NCBI RefSeq assembly: GCF_900215145.1
Contig: NZ_OBDO01000017.1
Location: forward strand, 1 to 64,000
Origin: Geodermatophilus sabuli
GTDB lineage: Bacteria; Actinomycetota; Actinomycetes; Mycobacteriales; Geodermatophilaceae
DNA: 64,000 bases
Direction: 5' to 3'
The notes under the pieces are model-generated. The model was not told the origin of the DNA. It did no database searches and saw only the letters and a list, made by a program, of their open reading frames with translations. Positions within the stretch are counted from its first letter, which is position 1, and each line of letters starts with the position of its first letter. Shown piece after piece: positions 25,085 through 32,747 of this stretch. The position numbers and the translations under genes are program-made.

Positions 25085-25369
25085 GTGCCACCTGCCTGTC
25101 CCACCTTCCGGCTCCGCCCCGATCGGCTGGCCGAGTACTCCGAGCGGCATCCCGCCGTCCGGCCGGACGTGCTGACCGACGACCTCGCCGCGGCGCAGGC
25201 GGCCGGCGAGGCCACCGGCATGAGCGCGCGCTGGGAGGCGGAGGCGGCGCCGTTCTCCGCGACCGGCGCCGGCCCGGGCGAGACCACGCTCGACTGCGTG
25301 TCCGACGTAGACACCCAGCTCGCCGCGGCCGGCGAGTCCACCTGCGTACAGATCGGAGACCGACCGTGA
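25085..25369 (+). pseudogene. rhaM: L-rhamnose mutarotase with internal in-frame deletion
   Basis: 94 residues from GTG 25085 (CGGGAGG upstream). The N-terminal RLRPDRLAEYSERHPAV and the later DDLAAAQAAGEAT, ARWEAEAAPF and DTQLAAAGE segments match RhaM/YiiL mutarotases. However, the roughly 25-30 residues that should sit between DVL and TDD, including the conserved GWxNYSLFL strand, are missing. The reading frame is intact and overlaps rhaI by GTGA, so it is still translated. The deletion removes an active-site Tyr region and would break the small dimeric barrel, so I call it non-functional; it may survive only for coupling to rhaI. Confidence 0.65.
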
Positions 25370-26532
25370 CCGACCTCCGTGCCGGGGCCCTCGAGGCCCT
25401 GGCCCAGCAGACCATCGAGCTGCCCTCGTGGGCGTTCGGCAACTCGGGCACGCGGTTCAAGGTGTTCGGGCAGCCGGGGGTGGCGCGCGACCCCTTCGAG
25501 AAGCTCGAGGACGCCGCCCAGGTGCACGCGCACACCGGCGTCGCGCCCCGGGTGTCGCTGCACATCCCGTGGGACCGGGTCGAGGACTACGGCACGCTCG
25601 CCAAGCACGCCGCCGACCTGGGGCTGCGGCTCGGCGCGATCAACTCCAACCTGTTCCAGGACGACGACTACCGGCTGGGCTCCCTGACCCACCCGGACGC
25701 CGCCGTCCGCCGCAAGGCGATCGCGCACCACGCCGAGTGCGTCGACGTCATGCGGGCCACCGGGTCCACCGACCTCAAGCTGTGGTTGCCCGACGGCACC
25801 AACTACGCCGGCCAGGACGACCTGCGCGCCCGGCAGGACCGGCTGGCCGAGTCGCTGCAGGAGATCTACGCGCTGCTCGACCCGGGCATGCGGCTGCTGG
25901 TGGAGTACAAGTTCTTCGAGCCGTACTTCTACGCGACCGACATCCCCGACTGGGGCACCTCGCTGCTGCACTGCCTGGCCCTCGGCGAGCAGGCGCAGGT
26001 CGTGCTCGACACCGGCCACCACGCGCCGGGCACCAACATCGAGTTCATCGTCATGCAGCTGCTGCGCGCCGGGCGGCTGGGCGCGTTCGACTTCAACTCG
26101 CGCAACTACGCCGACGACGACCTCATCGTCGGCTCGGCCGACCCGTTCCAGCTGTTCCGGATCATGAACGAGATCGTGCAGAACGGCGCCCTGCTCGACG
26201 CCGGCGTGAACTTCATGCTCGACCAGTGCCACAACATCGAGCCGAAGATCCCCGGCCAGATCCGCTCGGTCATGAACGTGCAGGAGGCCACCGCCAAGGC
26301 GCTGCTGGTCGACCGCGACGCGCTGCGGGAGGCTCAGACCGCCGGGGACGTGCTGGGCGCCAACGCCGTCCTGATGGACGCCTACGGCACCGACGTCCGC
26401 CCGCTGCTGGCCGAGCTGCGCGAGGGCCGGGGTCTGGACGCCGACCCGTACGCGGCCTACGCGCGGTCGGGGTACCAGGAGCGCATCGCCCGCGAACGCG
26501 TCGGCGGCCGGCAGGCCGGCTGGGGCGCCTGA
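25366..26532 (+). CDS. rhaI: L-rhamnose isomerase
   Basis: 388 residues, matching the RhaI (Pseudomonas stutzeri-like) class of xylose-isomerase-fold L-rhamnose isomerases. It converts L-rhamnose to L-rhamnulose. Visible motifs: RVSLHIPWDRVEDY, INSNLFQDDDYRLGSLTHPD, DLKLWLPDGTNYAGQDD, the metal-site VEYKFFEPYFY, LDTGHHAPGTNIE, FDFNSRNYADDDL and DQCHNIEPKIPGQIRS. The GTG start overlaps the stop of the degenerate mutarotase. It is the first catalytic step of the operon. Confidence 0.93.
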   Translation: MTDLRAGALEALAQQTIELPSWAFGNSGTRFKVFGQPGVARDPFEKLEDAAQVHAHTGVAPRVSLHIPWDRVEDYGTLAKHAADLGLRLGAINSNLFQDDDYRLGSLTHPDAAVRRKAIAHHAECVDVMRATGSTDLKLWLPDGTNYAGQDDLRARQDRLAESLQEIYALLDPGMRLLVEYKFFEPYFYATDIPDWGTSLLHCLALGEQAQVVLDTGHHAPGTNIEFIVMQLLRAGRLGAFDFNSRNYADDDLIVGSADPFQLFRIMNEIVQNGALLDAGVNFMLDQCHNIEPKIPGQIRSVMNVQEATAKALLVDRDALREAQTAGDVLGANAVLMDAYGTDVRPLLAELREGRGLDADPYAAYARSGYQERIARERVGGRQAGWGA

Positions 26533-26545
26533 AGACTTCCCCAGG

Positions 26546-26571
26546 AGGGCCAAAATGGCCATTTTGGCCCT
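26546..26571. repeat. 26-bp perfect palindrome between rhaI and rhaEW
   Basis: It pairs perfectly about 26558/26559. The core is AAAATGGCCATTTT, flanked by AGGGCC and GGCCCT. It starts 14 bases after the rhaI stop and ends 27 bases before the rhaEW start, just ahead of its ribosome site. It shares the ATGGCCAT core with the hmgA palindrome, and the flanks differ in matched pairs, so the structure rather than the sequence is kept. Confidence 0.8.
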
Positions 26572-26598
26572 TCCGACCCTCCCGGAAGGAACCAAGCC

Positions 26599-28635
26599 AT
26601 GACGAACCCCGTGGTCAATGACCTGATCGCGCGCAGCAACCGGCTGGGCGCCGACCCGCGCAACACCAACTACGCCGGCGGCAACACCTCGGCCAAGGGC
26701 AGCGAGACCGACCCGGTCACCGGGCAGCCGGTCGAGCTGCTGTGGGTCAAGGGCTCCGGCGGCGACCTCGGCACGCTGCGGGAGGCCGGCCTCGCCGTCC
26801 TCCGGCTGGACCGGCTGCGCTCGCTGGTCGACGTCTACCCCGGCGTCGAGCGCGAGGACGAGATGGTCGCCGCCTTCGACTACTGCCTGCACGGCCGGGG
26901 GGGTGCCGCGCCCTCGATCGACACCGCGATGCACGGGCTGGTCCGCAGCGCCCACGTCGACCACCTGCACCCCGACTCCGGCATCGCCCTGGCCACCGCG
27001 GCCGACGGGGAGGCCCTGACCCGCGAGTGCTTCGGCGACCGAGTCGTCTGGGTGCCGTGGCGCCGTCCCGGCTTCCAGCTCGGCCTGGACATCGCCGCCA
27101 TCGCGGAGGCCGACCCGCAGGCGATCGGCTGCATCCTCGGCGGGCACGGGATCACCGCCTGGGGCGAGACCGGCGAGCAGTGCGAGGCCAACAGCCTGGA
27201 GATCATCCGGACGGCGGAGCGGTTCCTCGCCGAGCGCGGCAAGCCCGAGCCCTTCGGCCCCGCCCTGCCCGGATACGAGGCGCTGCCGGAGACCGAGCGC
27301 CGGCACCGTGCCGCCGCCCTCGCGCCGGTCATCCGGGGCCTGGCGTCGACGGACAAGCCGCAGGTCGGTCACTTCACCGACGCCGACGTCGTGCTGGAGT
27401 TCCTCGCCGGGACCGAGCACCCGCGGCTGGCCGCGCTGGGCACCTCCTGCCCGGACCACTTCCTGCGCACCAAGGTGCGCCCGCTGGTGGTCGACCTGCC
27501 GGGGACCGCGCCGGTGCAGGACGTCGTCGCGCGGCTGCGGGAGCTGCACGAGGAGTACCGCGCCGAGTACGCCGCCTACTACTCCCGGCACGCCACCCCG
27601 GACTCCCCGCCGATGCGCGGCGCCGACCCGGCGATCGTGCTGGTACCGGGGGTGGGCATGTTCAGCTTCGGCAAGGACAAGCAGACCGCCCGGGTCGCCG
27701 GTGAGTTCTACGTCAACGCGATCAACGTGATGCGCGGTGCCGAGGCGGTCTCCACCTACGCGCCGATCGACGAGGCCGAGAAGTTCCGCATCGAGTACTG
27801 GGCGCTGGAGGAGGCGAAGCTCCGGCGGATGCCGGAGCCCCAGCCACTGGCCACCCGCGTCGCGCTGGTGACCGGTGCGGCGTCGGGCATCGGCAAGGCG
27901 ATCGCCCACCGGCTGGCCCGCGAGGGCGCCTGCGTCGTCGTCGCCGACCTCGACCTGCAGAAGGCCACCGACGCCGCCGCGGAGCTCGGCTCCACCGACG
28001 TGGCCGTCGGCGTGGCCGCCGACGTGTCCGACGGCGAGGCGGTGGCCGAGGCGTTCCGCACGGCGGTGCTCGCCTTCGGCGGGGTCGACCTGGTCGTGAA
28101 CAACGCCGGCCTGTCGATCTCCAAACCGCTGCTGGAGACCACCGAGCAGGACTGGGACCTCCAGCACGACGTCATGGCCAAGGGCAGCTTCCTCGTCTCG
28201 CGCGAGGCGGCCCGCATCATGGTCGAGCAGGGGATGGGCGGCGACGTCGTCTACATCTCGTCCAAGAACTCGCTGTTCGCCGGGCCGAACAACATCGCCT
28301 ACGGCGCCACCAAGGCCGACCAGGCGCACCAGGTCCGGCTGCTGGCCGCCGAGCTCGGCCCGCACCAGATCCGGGTCAACGGCATCAACCCCGACGGCGT
28401 CGTCCGCGGGTCGGGCATCTTCGCCGGCGGCTGGGGCGCGTCGCGGGCCGCCGTCTACGGCGTGAAGGAGGAGGACCTCGGCGAGTTCTACGCCCAGCGG
28501 ACCCTGCTCAAGCGCGAGGTGCTGCCCGACCACGTCGCCGACGCCGTCTTCGCGCTCACCGGCGGCGACCTGACCCGCACGACGGGCCTGCACGTGCCGG
28601 TCGACTCCGGCGTGGCCGCCGCCTTCCTGCGATGA
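26599..28635 (+). CDS. rhaEW: Bifunctional rhamnulose-1-phosphate aldolase / L-lactaldehyde dehydrogenase
   Basis: 678 residues. Residues about 1-410 are a class II aldolase: NYAGGNTSAKG, WVKGSGGDLGT, zinc-type HVDHLHPDSG and GGHGITAWG. From about 415 there is a short-chain dehydrogenase: TGAASGIGKA, NNAGLS, a Ser in YISSKNS and the Tyr-Lys pair in AYGATKADQ. Known RhaEW/RhaD-type fusions cleave L-rhamnulose-1-phosphate to DHAP and L-lactaldehyde, then oxidise the aldehyde to L-lactate. Start ATG 26599 has GGAAGGA upstream. L-lactate is the substrate of the divergent lut operon. Confidence 0.93.
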   Translation: MTNPVVNDLIARSNRLGADPRNTNYAGGNTSAKGSETDPVTGQPVELLWVKGSGGDLGTLREAGLAVLRLDRLRSLVDVYPGVEREDEMVAAFDYCLHGRGGAAPSIDTAMHGLVRSAHVDHLHPDSGIALATAADGEALTRECFGDRVVWVPWRRPGFQLGLDIAAIAEADPQAIGCILGGHGITAWGETGEQCEANSLEIIRTAERFLAERGKPEPFGPALPGYEALPETERRHRAAALAPVIRGLASTDKPQVGHFTDADVVLEFLAGTEHPRLAALGTSCPDHFLRTKVRPLVVDLPGTAPVQDVVARLRELHEEYRAEYAAYYSRHATPDSPPMRGADPAIVLVPGVGMFSFGKDKQTARVAGEFYVNAINVMRGAEAVSTYAPIDEAEKFRIEYWALEEAKLRRMPEPQPLATRVALVTGAASGIGKAIAHRLAREGACVVVADLDLQKATDAAAELGSTDVAVGVAADVSDGEAVAEAFRTAVLAFGGVDLVVNNAGLSISKPLLETTEQDWDLQHDVMAKGSFLVSREAARIMVEQGMGGDVVYISSKNSLFAGPNNIAYGATKADQAHQVRLLAAELGPHQIRVNGINPDGVVRGSGIFAGGWGASRAAVYGVKEEDLGEFYAQRTLLKREVLPDHVADAVFALTGGDLTRTTGLHVPVDSGVAAAFLR

Positions 28636-28702
28636 CGACGGGCGAGCGAGCATCGCGGCGAGCGCCAGTGAGCGAGGAGCGGAACGAGCCCGGAGTCGAG
28701 CC
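28636..28702 (+). other. Purine-rich spacer with GAGC/GCGA repeats
   Basis: The 67 bases between rhaEW and rhaB are built of GAGCGAGC-like units (GCGAGCGAGC, GCGAGCGCC, GAGCGAGGAGCGGAACGAGC). They contain several GGAG-like segments. It looks like a short repetitive linker, not a coding part. I cannot assign a function. Confidence 0.4.
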
Positions 28703-30184
28703 ATGGGCACTGCGGTGAGCTCGACCTTCGCGGCCGTGGACCTGGGGGCATCGAGCGGCCGGGTGATCGCCGCGCGGGTCGGCCCCGGTCGGCTCGAGCT
28801 GACCGAGGCGTACCGGTTCCCCAACCGGCCGGTGCGCACCGGAGGCACGCTGCACTGGGACGTGCTGGGCCTGTACGCCGGCGTGCTCGACGGGCTGCGC
28901 GCCGCCGGCCGGGCGGCCGGGCGGCTGGCCGGCGTCGGCATCGACAGCTGGGCGGTGGACGTCGGCCTGCTGGACGCCGACGGTGCGCTGCTGGGCAACC
29001 CCCTGCACTACCGGGACGCCCGGCACGCCACCGCGGTCCCGGCCGTGCACGCCGTCGTCCCGCCCGAGCAGCTGTACCGGACCACCGGGCTGCAGCACCT
29101 GCCGTTCAACACCGTCTTCCAGCTCGCGGCGGCGCGGGGCACCGCGCAGCTGGCGGCGGCCCGGACGGCGCTGCTCGTGCCCGACCTGCTCGCGTACTGG
29201 CTCACCGGCAGCGTCGGGGCGGAGGTCACCAACGCCTCCACCACCGGCCTGCTCGACGCCACGAGCCGCGAGTGGGCCGGCGAGCTGATCGACCGGCTCG
29301 GCTTCGACCGGGGCCTGTTCCCGCCGCTGCGGTGGCCGGGGGACCGGGTGGGCGAGCTGACCGCCGACGTGCTGGCCGAGACCGGGCTGACCGGGCCGGT
29401 GCCGGTCACGGCGGTCGGGTCGCACGACACCGCCTCCGCCGTCGTCGGGGTGCCGGCGACCTCCGACCGGTTCGCCTACGTCTCCTGCGGCACCTGGTCC
29501 CTGGTCGGCGTCGAGCTGGACCGGCCGGTGCTCAGCGACGCCAGCCGCGCCGCGGGGTTCACCAACGAGCTCGGCGTCGACGGGACGGTCCGCTACCTGC
29601 GTAACGTCATGGGGCTGTGGCTGCTGCAGGAGTCGCTGCGGACGTGGGCCGCGCACGGTCTCCCGGCCGAGCTGCCGGAGGTGCTGGCCGCCGCCGCGCG
29701 GGTGCCGGCGTTCACCGCGCTCGTCGACCCCGACGACCCCCGGTTCCTCCCGCCCGGTGACATGCCGGCCCGCATCGCGGCGGTCTGCGCGGAGACCGGC
29801 CAGACGCCGCCGAAGGACCAGGCGGAGACCGTGCGCTGCATCCTCGACAGCCTGGCGCTGGCCTACCGCCGCAGCGTCCGGCGGGCCGTGCAGCTCGCCG
29901 GCCGCGACGTCGAGGTCGTCCACCTCGTCGGCGGGGGAGCGCGCAACGCCCTGCTGTGCCAGCTGACCGCGGATGCCTGCGGGCTGCCGGTCGTCGCCGG
30001 CCCGGTCGAGGCGGCTGCGCTGGGCAACGCGCTGGTCCAGGCCCGCGCGGCCGGGGTGCTGGACGGGGGGTTGCCCGGGCTGCGGGCGCTGCTGCGGGAG
30101 ACGTCGGAGCTGCACACCTACACGCCGTCCGGCTCGGGGCGGGCGTGGGACGCCGCCGAGGCCCGGCTCGACCGCCGGCACTGA
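28703..30184 (+). CDS. rhaB: Rhamnulokinase (FGGY family)
   Basis: 493 residues, usual for RhaB. ATP-binding sugar-kinase motifs: AVDLGASSGRVIAARV at the N-terminus, GIDSWAVDVGLLD, YRTTGLQHLPFNTVFQL, GSHDTASAVVGVP, YVSCGTWSLVGVELD and VHLVGGGARNALLCQLTAD. It phosphorylates L-rhamnulose before the aldolase step. It is the last gene of the rhaM-rhaI-rhaEW-rhaB operon. A paralogue lies at 40569-42071 in the DeoR operon. Confidence 0.93.
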   Translation: MGTAVSSTFAAVDLGASSGRVIAARVGPGRLELTEAYRFPNRPVRTGGTLHWDVLGLYAGVLDGLRAAGRAAGRLAGVGIDSWAVDVGLLDADGALLGNPLHYRDARHATAVPAVHAVVPPEQLYRTTGLQHLPFNTVFQLAAARGTAQLAAARTALLVPDLLAYWLTGSVGAEVTNASTTGLLDATSREWAGELIDRLGFDRGLFPPLRWPGDRVGELTADVLAETGLTGPVPVTAVGSHDTASAVVGVPATSDRFAYVSCGTWSLVGVELDRPVLSDASRAAGFTNELGVDGTVRYLRNVMGLWLLQESLRTWAAHGLPAELPEVLAAAARVPAFTALVDPDDPRFLPPGDMPARIAAVCAETGQTPPKDQAETVRCILDSLALAYRRSVRRAVQLAGRDVEVVHLVGGGARNALLCQLTADACGLPVVAGPVEAAALGNALVQARAAGVLDGGLPGLRALLRETSELHTYTPSGSGRAWDAAEARLDRRH

Positions 30185-30192
30185 GCCGGGCG

Positions 30193-31083
30193 CTACCGCG
30201 GGGGAGCCTGGTCCAGTTCGCGGGCAGCGGCGGCCAGCACGGCGGCGCGGACGCGGTCCAGGGTGGGGGAGCGCAGCCGCCACTGCTGCCAGTACAGGAC
30301 GACGTCCACCGCGCCGGCCGGGTCGAGCTCGACCAGGTCCGCTGTCACGCCCCGCGCCTGCTGGTCCGGGACCATGCCCCAGCCCAGGCCGAGCGTGACG
30401 GCGGCGACGAAGTCCGCCGAGGCCGGCACGTGGTGCACCGGGGGGTGGACGTCGGCGCCGGCCCGGGCGGACAGGTAGCGGTGCTGCAGGTCGTCGTCGC
30501 GGTCGAAGACGACGACCGGGGCCCGGGCGAGGGCCTCGGCGGTGGCGCCGGCGGGGAACCAGCGGTGAGCGAATCCGGGTGCGGCCATCGGCCGGTAGTG
30601 CATGCCGCCCAGGCGGGTGGAGGTGCAGCCGGGCACCGGCTCGGCGTCCGCGGTCACGGCCGCCATGACCGTGCCGGTGCGCAGCAGCGCGCTGGTGTGG
30701 TGCTGGTCCGCCCGGTGCAGGTCGAAGCAGGCGTCGCCGGACAGCGGCGTCAGCGCGGGCAGCACCCAGGTCGCCATCGAGTCGGCGTTGACCGCGATCG
30801 CCAGCGTCGGCACCGCCTCGGGCGCCTCGTCGTCGAGCTCCCGGGTGACGTCGGCGGTGAGCAGCTGCACCTGCCGGGCCAGGCGCAGCACCGCCTGCCC
30901 GGACTCGGTGACCTGCACCGGCTTGGTGCGCACCAGCAGGATCCGGCCGGTCGCCGTCTCCAGCGCGCGCAATCGCTGGCTGATCGCCGACGGCGTGACG
31001 TGCAGCGCCCGGGCGGCGGCCTCCAGCGTGCCTGCGCGGACGGTCGCGTCCAGTGCCCGCAGCTGGGCCAGGTCGAGGTCCAT
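30193..31083 (-). CDS. lysG: LysR-family regulator, LysG/ArgP type
   Basis: 296 residues. The N-terminal helix-turn-helix MDLDLAQLRALDATVRAG, GTLEAAARALHVTPSAISQRLRALE, and a LysR effector domain. It is divergent from a LysE-family exporter, the classic lysG-lysE arrangement in which the regulator senses cytosolic basic amino acids and turns on export. Start ATG 31083. The 73-base intergenic gap carries GATGCTAATGATGCT-like repeats that could be part of its binding site (low confidence). Confidence 0.87.
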   Translation of the reverse strand: MDLDLAQLRALDATVRAGTLEAAARALHVTPSAISQRLRALETATGRILLVRTKPVQVTESGQAVLRLARQVQLLTADVTRELDDEAPEAVPTLAIAVNADSMATWVLPALTPLSGDACFDLHRADQHHTSALLRTGTVMAAVTADAEPVPGCTSTRLGGMHYRPMAAPGFAHRWFPAGATAEALARAPVVVFDRDDDLQHRYLSARAGADVHPPVHHVPASADFVAAVTLGLGWGMVPDQQARGVTADLVELDPAGAVDVVLYWQQWRLRSPTLDRVRAAVLAAAARELDQAPPR

Positions 31084-31156
31084 GAACAGCGATGCTAATG
31101 ATGCTGAAGAATCCTGAGCTGGACCGGCCGTCGGTCCGCTCCTTACCGTCGTCGGC

Positions 31157-31789
31157 GTGCTGACTCCTCCTGCGCTGCTCGCCGTCGCCTCCGGGCTCGC
31201 GCTGGGGCTGGGGCTGATCGTCGCCATCGGCGCCCAGAACGCCTTCGTCCTGCGGCAGGGGCTGCGCCTGGAGCACGTGGCCGCGGTCGTGGCGGTGTGC
31301 GCCCTCTCCGACCTCGCGCTGATCGGCGCCGGGGTGCTGGGGGCCGGCGCGGCGCTGTCGCGGGTGCCGTGGCTGATCCCGGTGGTGTGCCTCGCCGGGG
31401 CGGCGTTCCTGCTCGGCTACGGCGTGCTGGCCGCGCGACGCGCGCTGCGTCCCGCCGCGCTGCTGCCGGACGCCGCCGGAGCCCGCGCCGGTCTGGCGGT
31501 CACCGTCGGCACCTGCCTGGCCCTGACCTGGCTGAACCCGCACGTGTACCTGGACACGGTGGTGCTGCTCGGCTCGATGGCCTCGACGTACGGCGAGCAC
31601 CGGTGGCAGTTCGCCGCCGGTGCCGGTCTCGGCAGCCTGCTCTGGTTCGTCGGCCTCGGCTACGGCGCCCGGCTGCTCCGCCCGGTGTTCGCCCGCCCCG
31701 CGGCGTGGCGGGTCCTCGACGGAGGCATCGCCGTCGTCATGACCGCCCTCGCCGTCTCCCTGGCCGTCCGCGGCGCCGGCGGCGCGTGA
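31157..31789 (+). CDS. lysE: LysE/ArgO-family amino-acid exporter
   Basis: 210 residues with about six membrane segments. The family signature GLIVAIGAQNAFVLRQGL is in the first segment, followed by CALSDLALIGAGVLG and CLALTWLNPHVYLDTVVLLGS. It exports L-lysine and/or L-arginine in characterised relatives, protecting from peptide-derived excess. Start GTG 31157, divergent from lysG. Confidence 0.9.
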   Translation: MLTPPALLAVASGLALGLGLIVAIGAQNAFVLRQGLRLEHVAAVVAVCALSDLALIGAGVLGAGAALSRVPWLIPVVCLAGAAFLLGYGVLAARRALRPAALLPDAAGARAGLAVTVGTCLALTWLNPHVYLDTVVLLGSMASTYGEHRWQFAAGAGLGSLLWFVGLGYGARLLRPVFARPAAWRVLDGGIAVVMTALAVSLAVRGAGGA

Positions 31790-31843
31790 GGCCGGACCTG
31801 CAGCCGGCAGGGCGGCGGAGGACGTCGGGTGGATCCGCTCCGG

Positions 31844-32719
31844 TCAGGCGCGCCCGCCCGCCGCGGCCAGGCCCTCCTTGACGAAGGCGAGCGCGTCGCG
31901 GGCCAGCGCGTCGTTGTCGGTCCAGAGATTCCGCCAGATCGCCAGGTCGTTGCTGAGCGTGCGGTGCACGACCTCGGAGGAGAACGACTCGAAGGTCACG
32001 ATGCCCTCGTAGCCGACCTCGGTGAGGGCGCCGAAGAACTCCGTCCACGGGATCGACCCGGTGCCCAGCGCCCCGCGGTGGGACTCGCCGACGTGCACGT
32101 AGCCCAGCCGCCCGGCGGCGGCTGCCGCCCGCACCGCCTCGCGGAACGAGTGCTCCTCGATGTTCATGTGGTACGTGTCGAGGTGCGCCATGACGTTGGG
32201 CCGGTCGACGGCGGCGATGAAGTCCAGTGTCTCCTGCGTCGTGTTGATGACGTTGGTCTCGTAGCGGTTGCAGAACTCCAGGGCCAGCGTGATGCCCGAG
32301 GCCGCCGCCTCGTCGGCGAGCCAGGCGATCGCCTCCTGCGAGTTGGCCCGGCCGCGCTCGGTCGCCGGGCCCGAGTACTTGCCGAGCTTGGAGTAGAGGA
32401 CGCCGCACAGCGTCGTCCCCCCGCTGTCCCGGAGCACGCGCAGCGCCTGGCCGAGCCGCTCCCGGCCGCGGGCCACCACCTCCGGGTCCTCGCTCGAGAC
32501 GTCGGTGTCGGCGCTGAGCCCGAGCGAGGCGCTGACCTGCAGGCCGTGCTCCTGCAGCAGGCGGGCGGTCATGCCGGCGTCGAAGCCGGTGGGGTCGATC
32601 GGCGCGATCTCGATCAGGTCGTAGCCGGCCTCGGCGGTGGCCGAGACGGCCCGGCGGGCCTCGTCGGGGCTCCAGCCCCCGGTCCAGACCAGCGCGTGGA
32701 CGCCGTGGGTGATCGGCAT
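31844..32719 (-). CDS. Sugar-phosphate isomerase/epimerase, ketose 3-epimerase-like
   Basis: 291 residues, a TIM-barrel enzyme of the AP endonuclease family 2. The divalent-metal ligands of D-tagatose/D-psicose 3-epimerases are seen: Glu in LALEFCNRYETNVINT, Asp in HLDTYHMNIEE, His in VHVGESHRG and Glu in TFESFSSE. It probably epimerises a ketose at C3 before or after the FGGY kinase 28 bases upstream. It is the last gene of the ten-gene minus-strand operon that begins with DeoR. The substrate is unknown. Confidence 0.82.
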   Translation of the reverse strand: MPITHGVHALVWTGGWSPDEARRAVSATAEAGYDLIEIAPIDPTGFDAGMTARLLQEHGLQVSASLGLSADTDVSSEDPEVVARGRERLGQALRVLRDSGGTTLCGVLYSKLGKYSGPATERGRANSQEAIAWLADEAAASGITLALEFCNRYETNVINTTQETLDFIAAVDRPNVMAHLDTYHMNIEEHSFREAVRAAAAAGRLGYVHVGESHRGALGTGSIPWTEFFGALTEVGYEGIVTFESFSSEVVHRTLSNDLAIWRNLWTDNDALARDALAFVKEGLAAAGGRA

Positions 32720-32747
32720 GGGGCTCTCCTGTCGTGGGTGGGACGGG

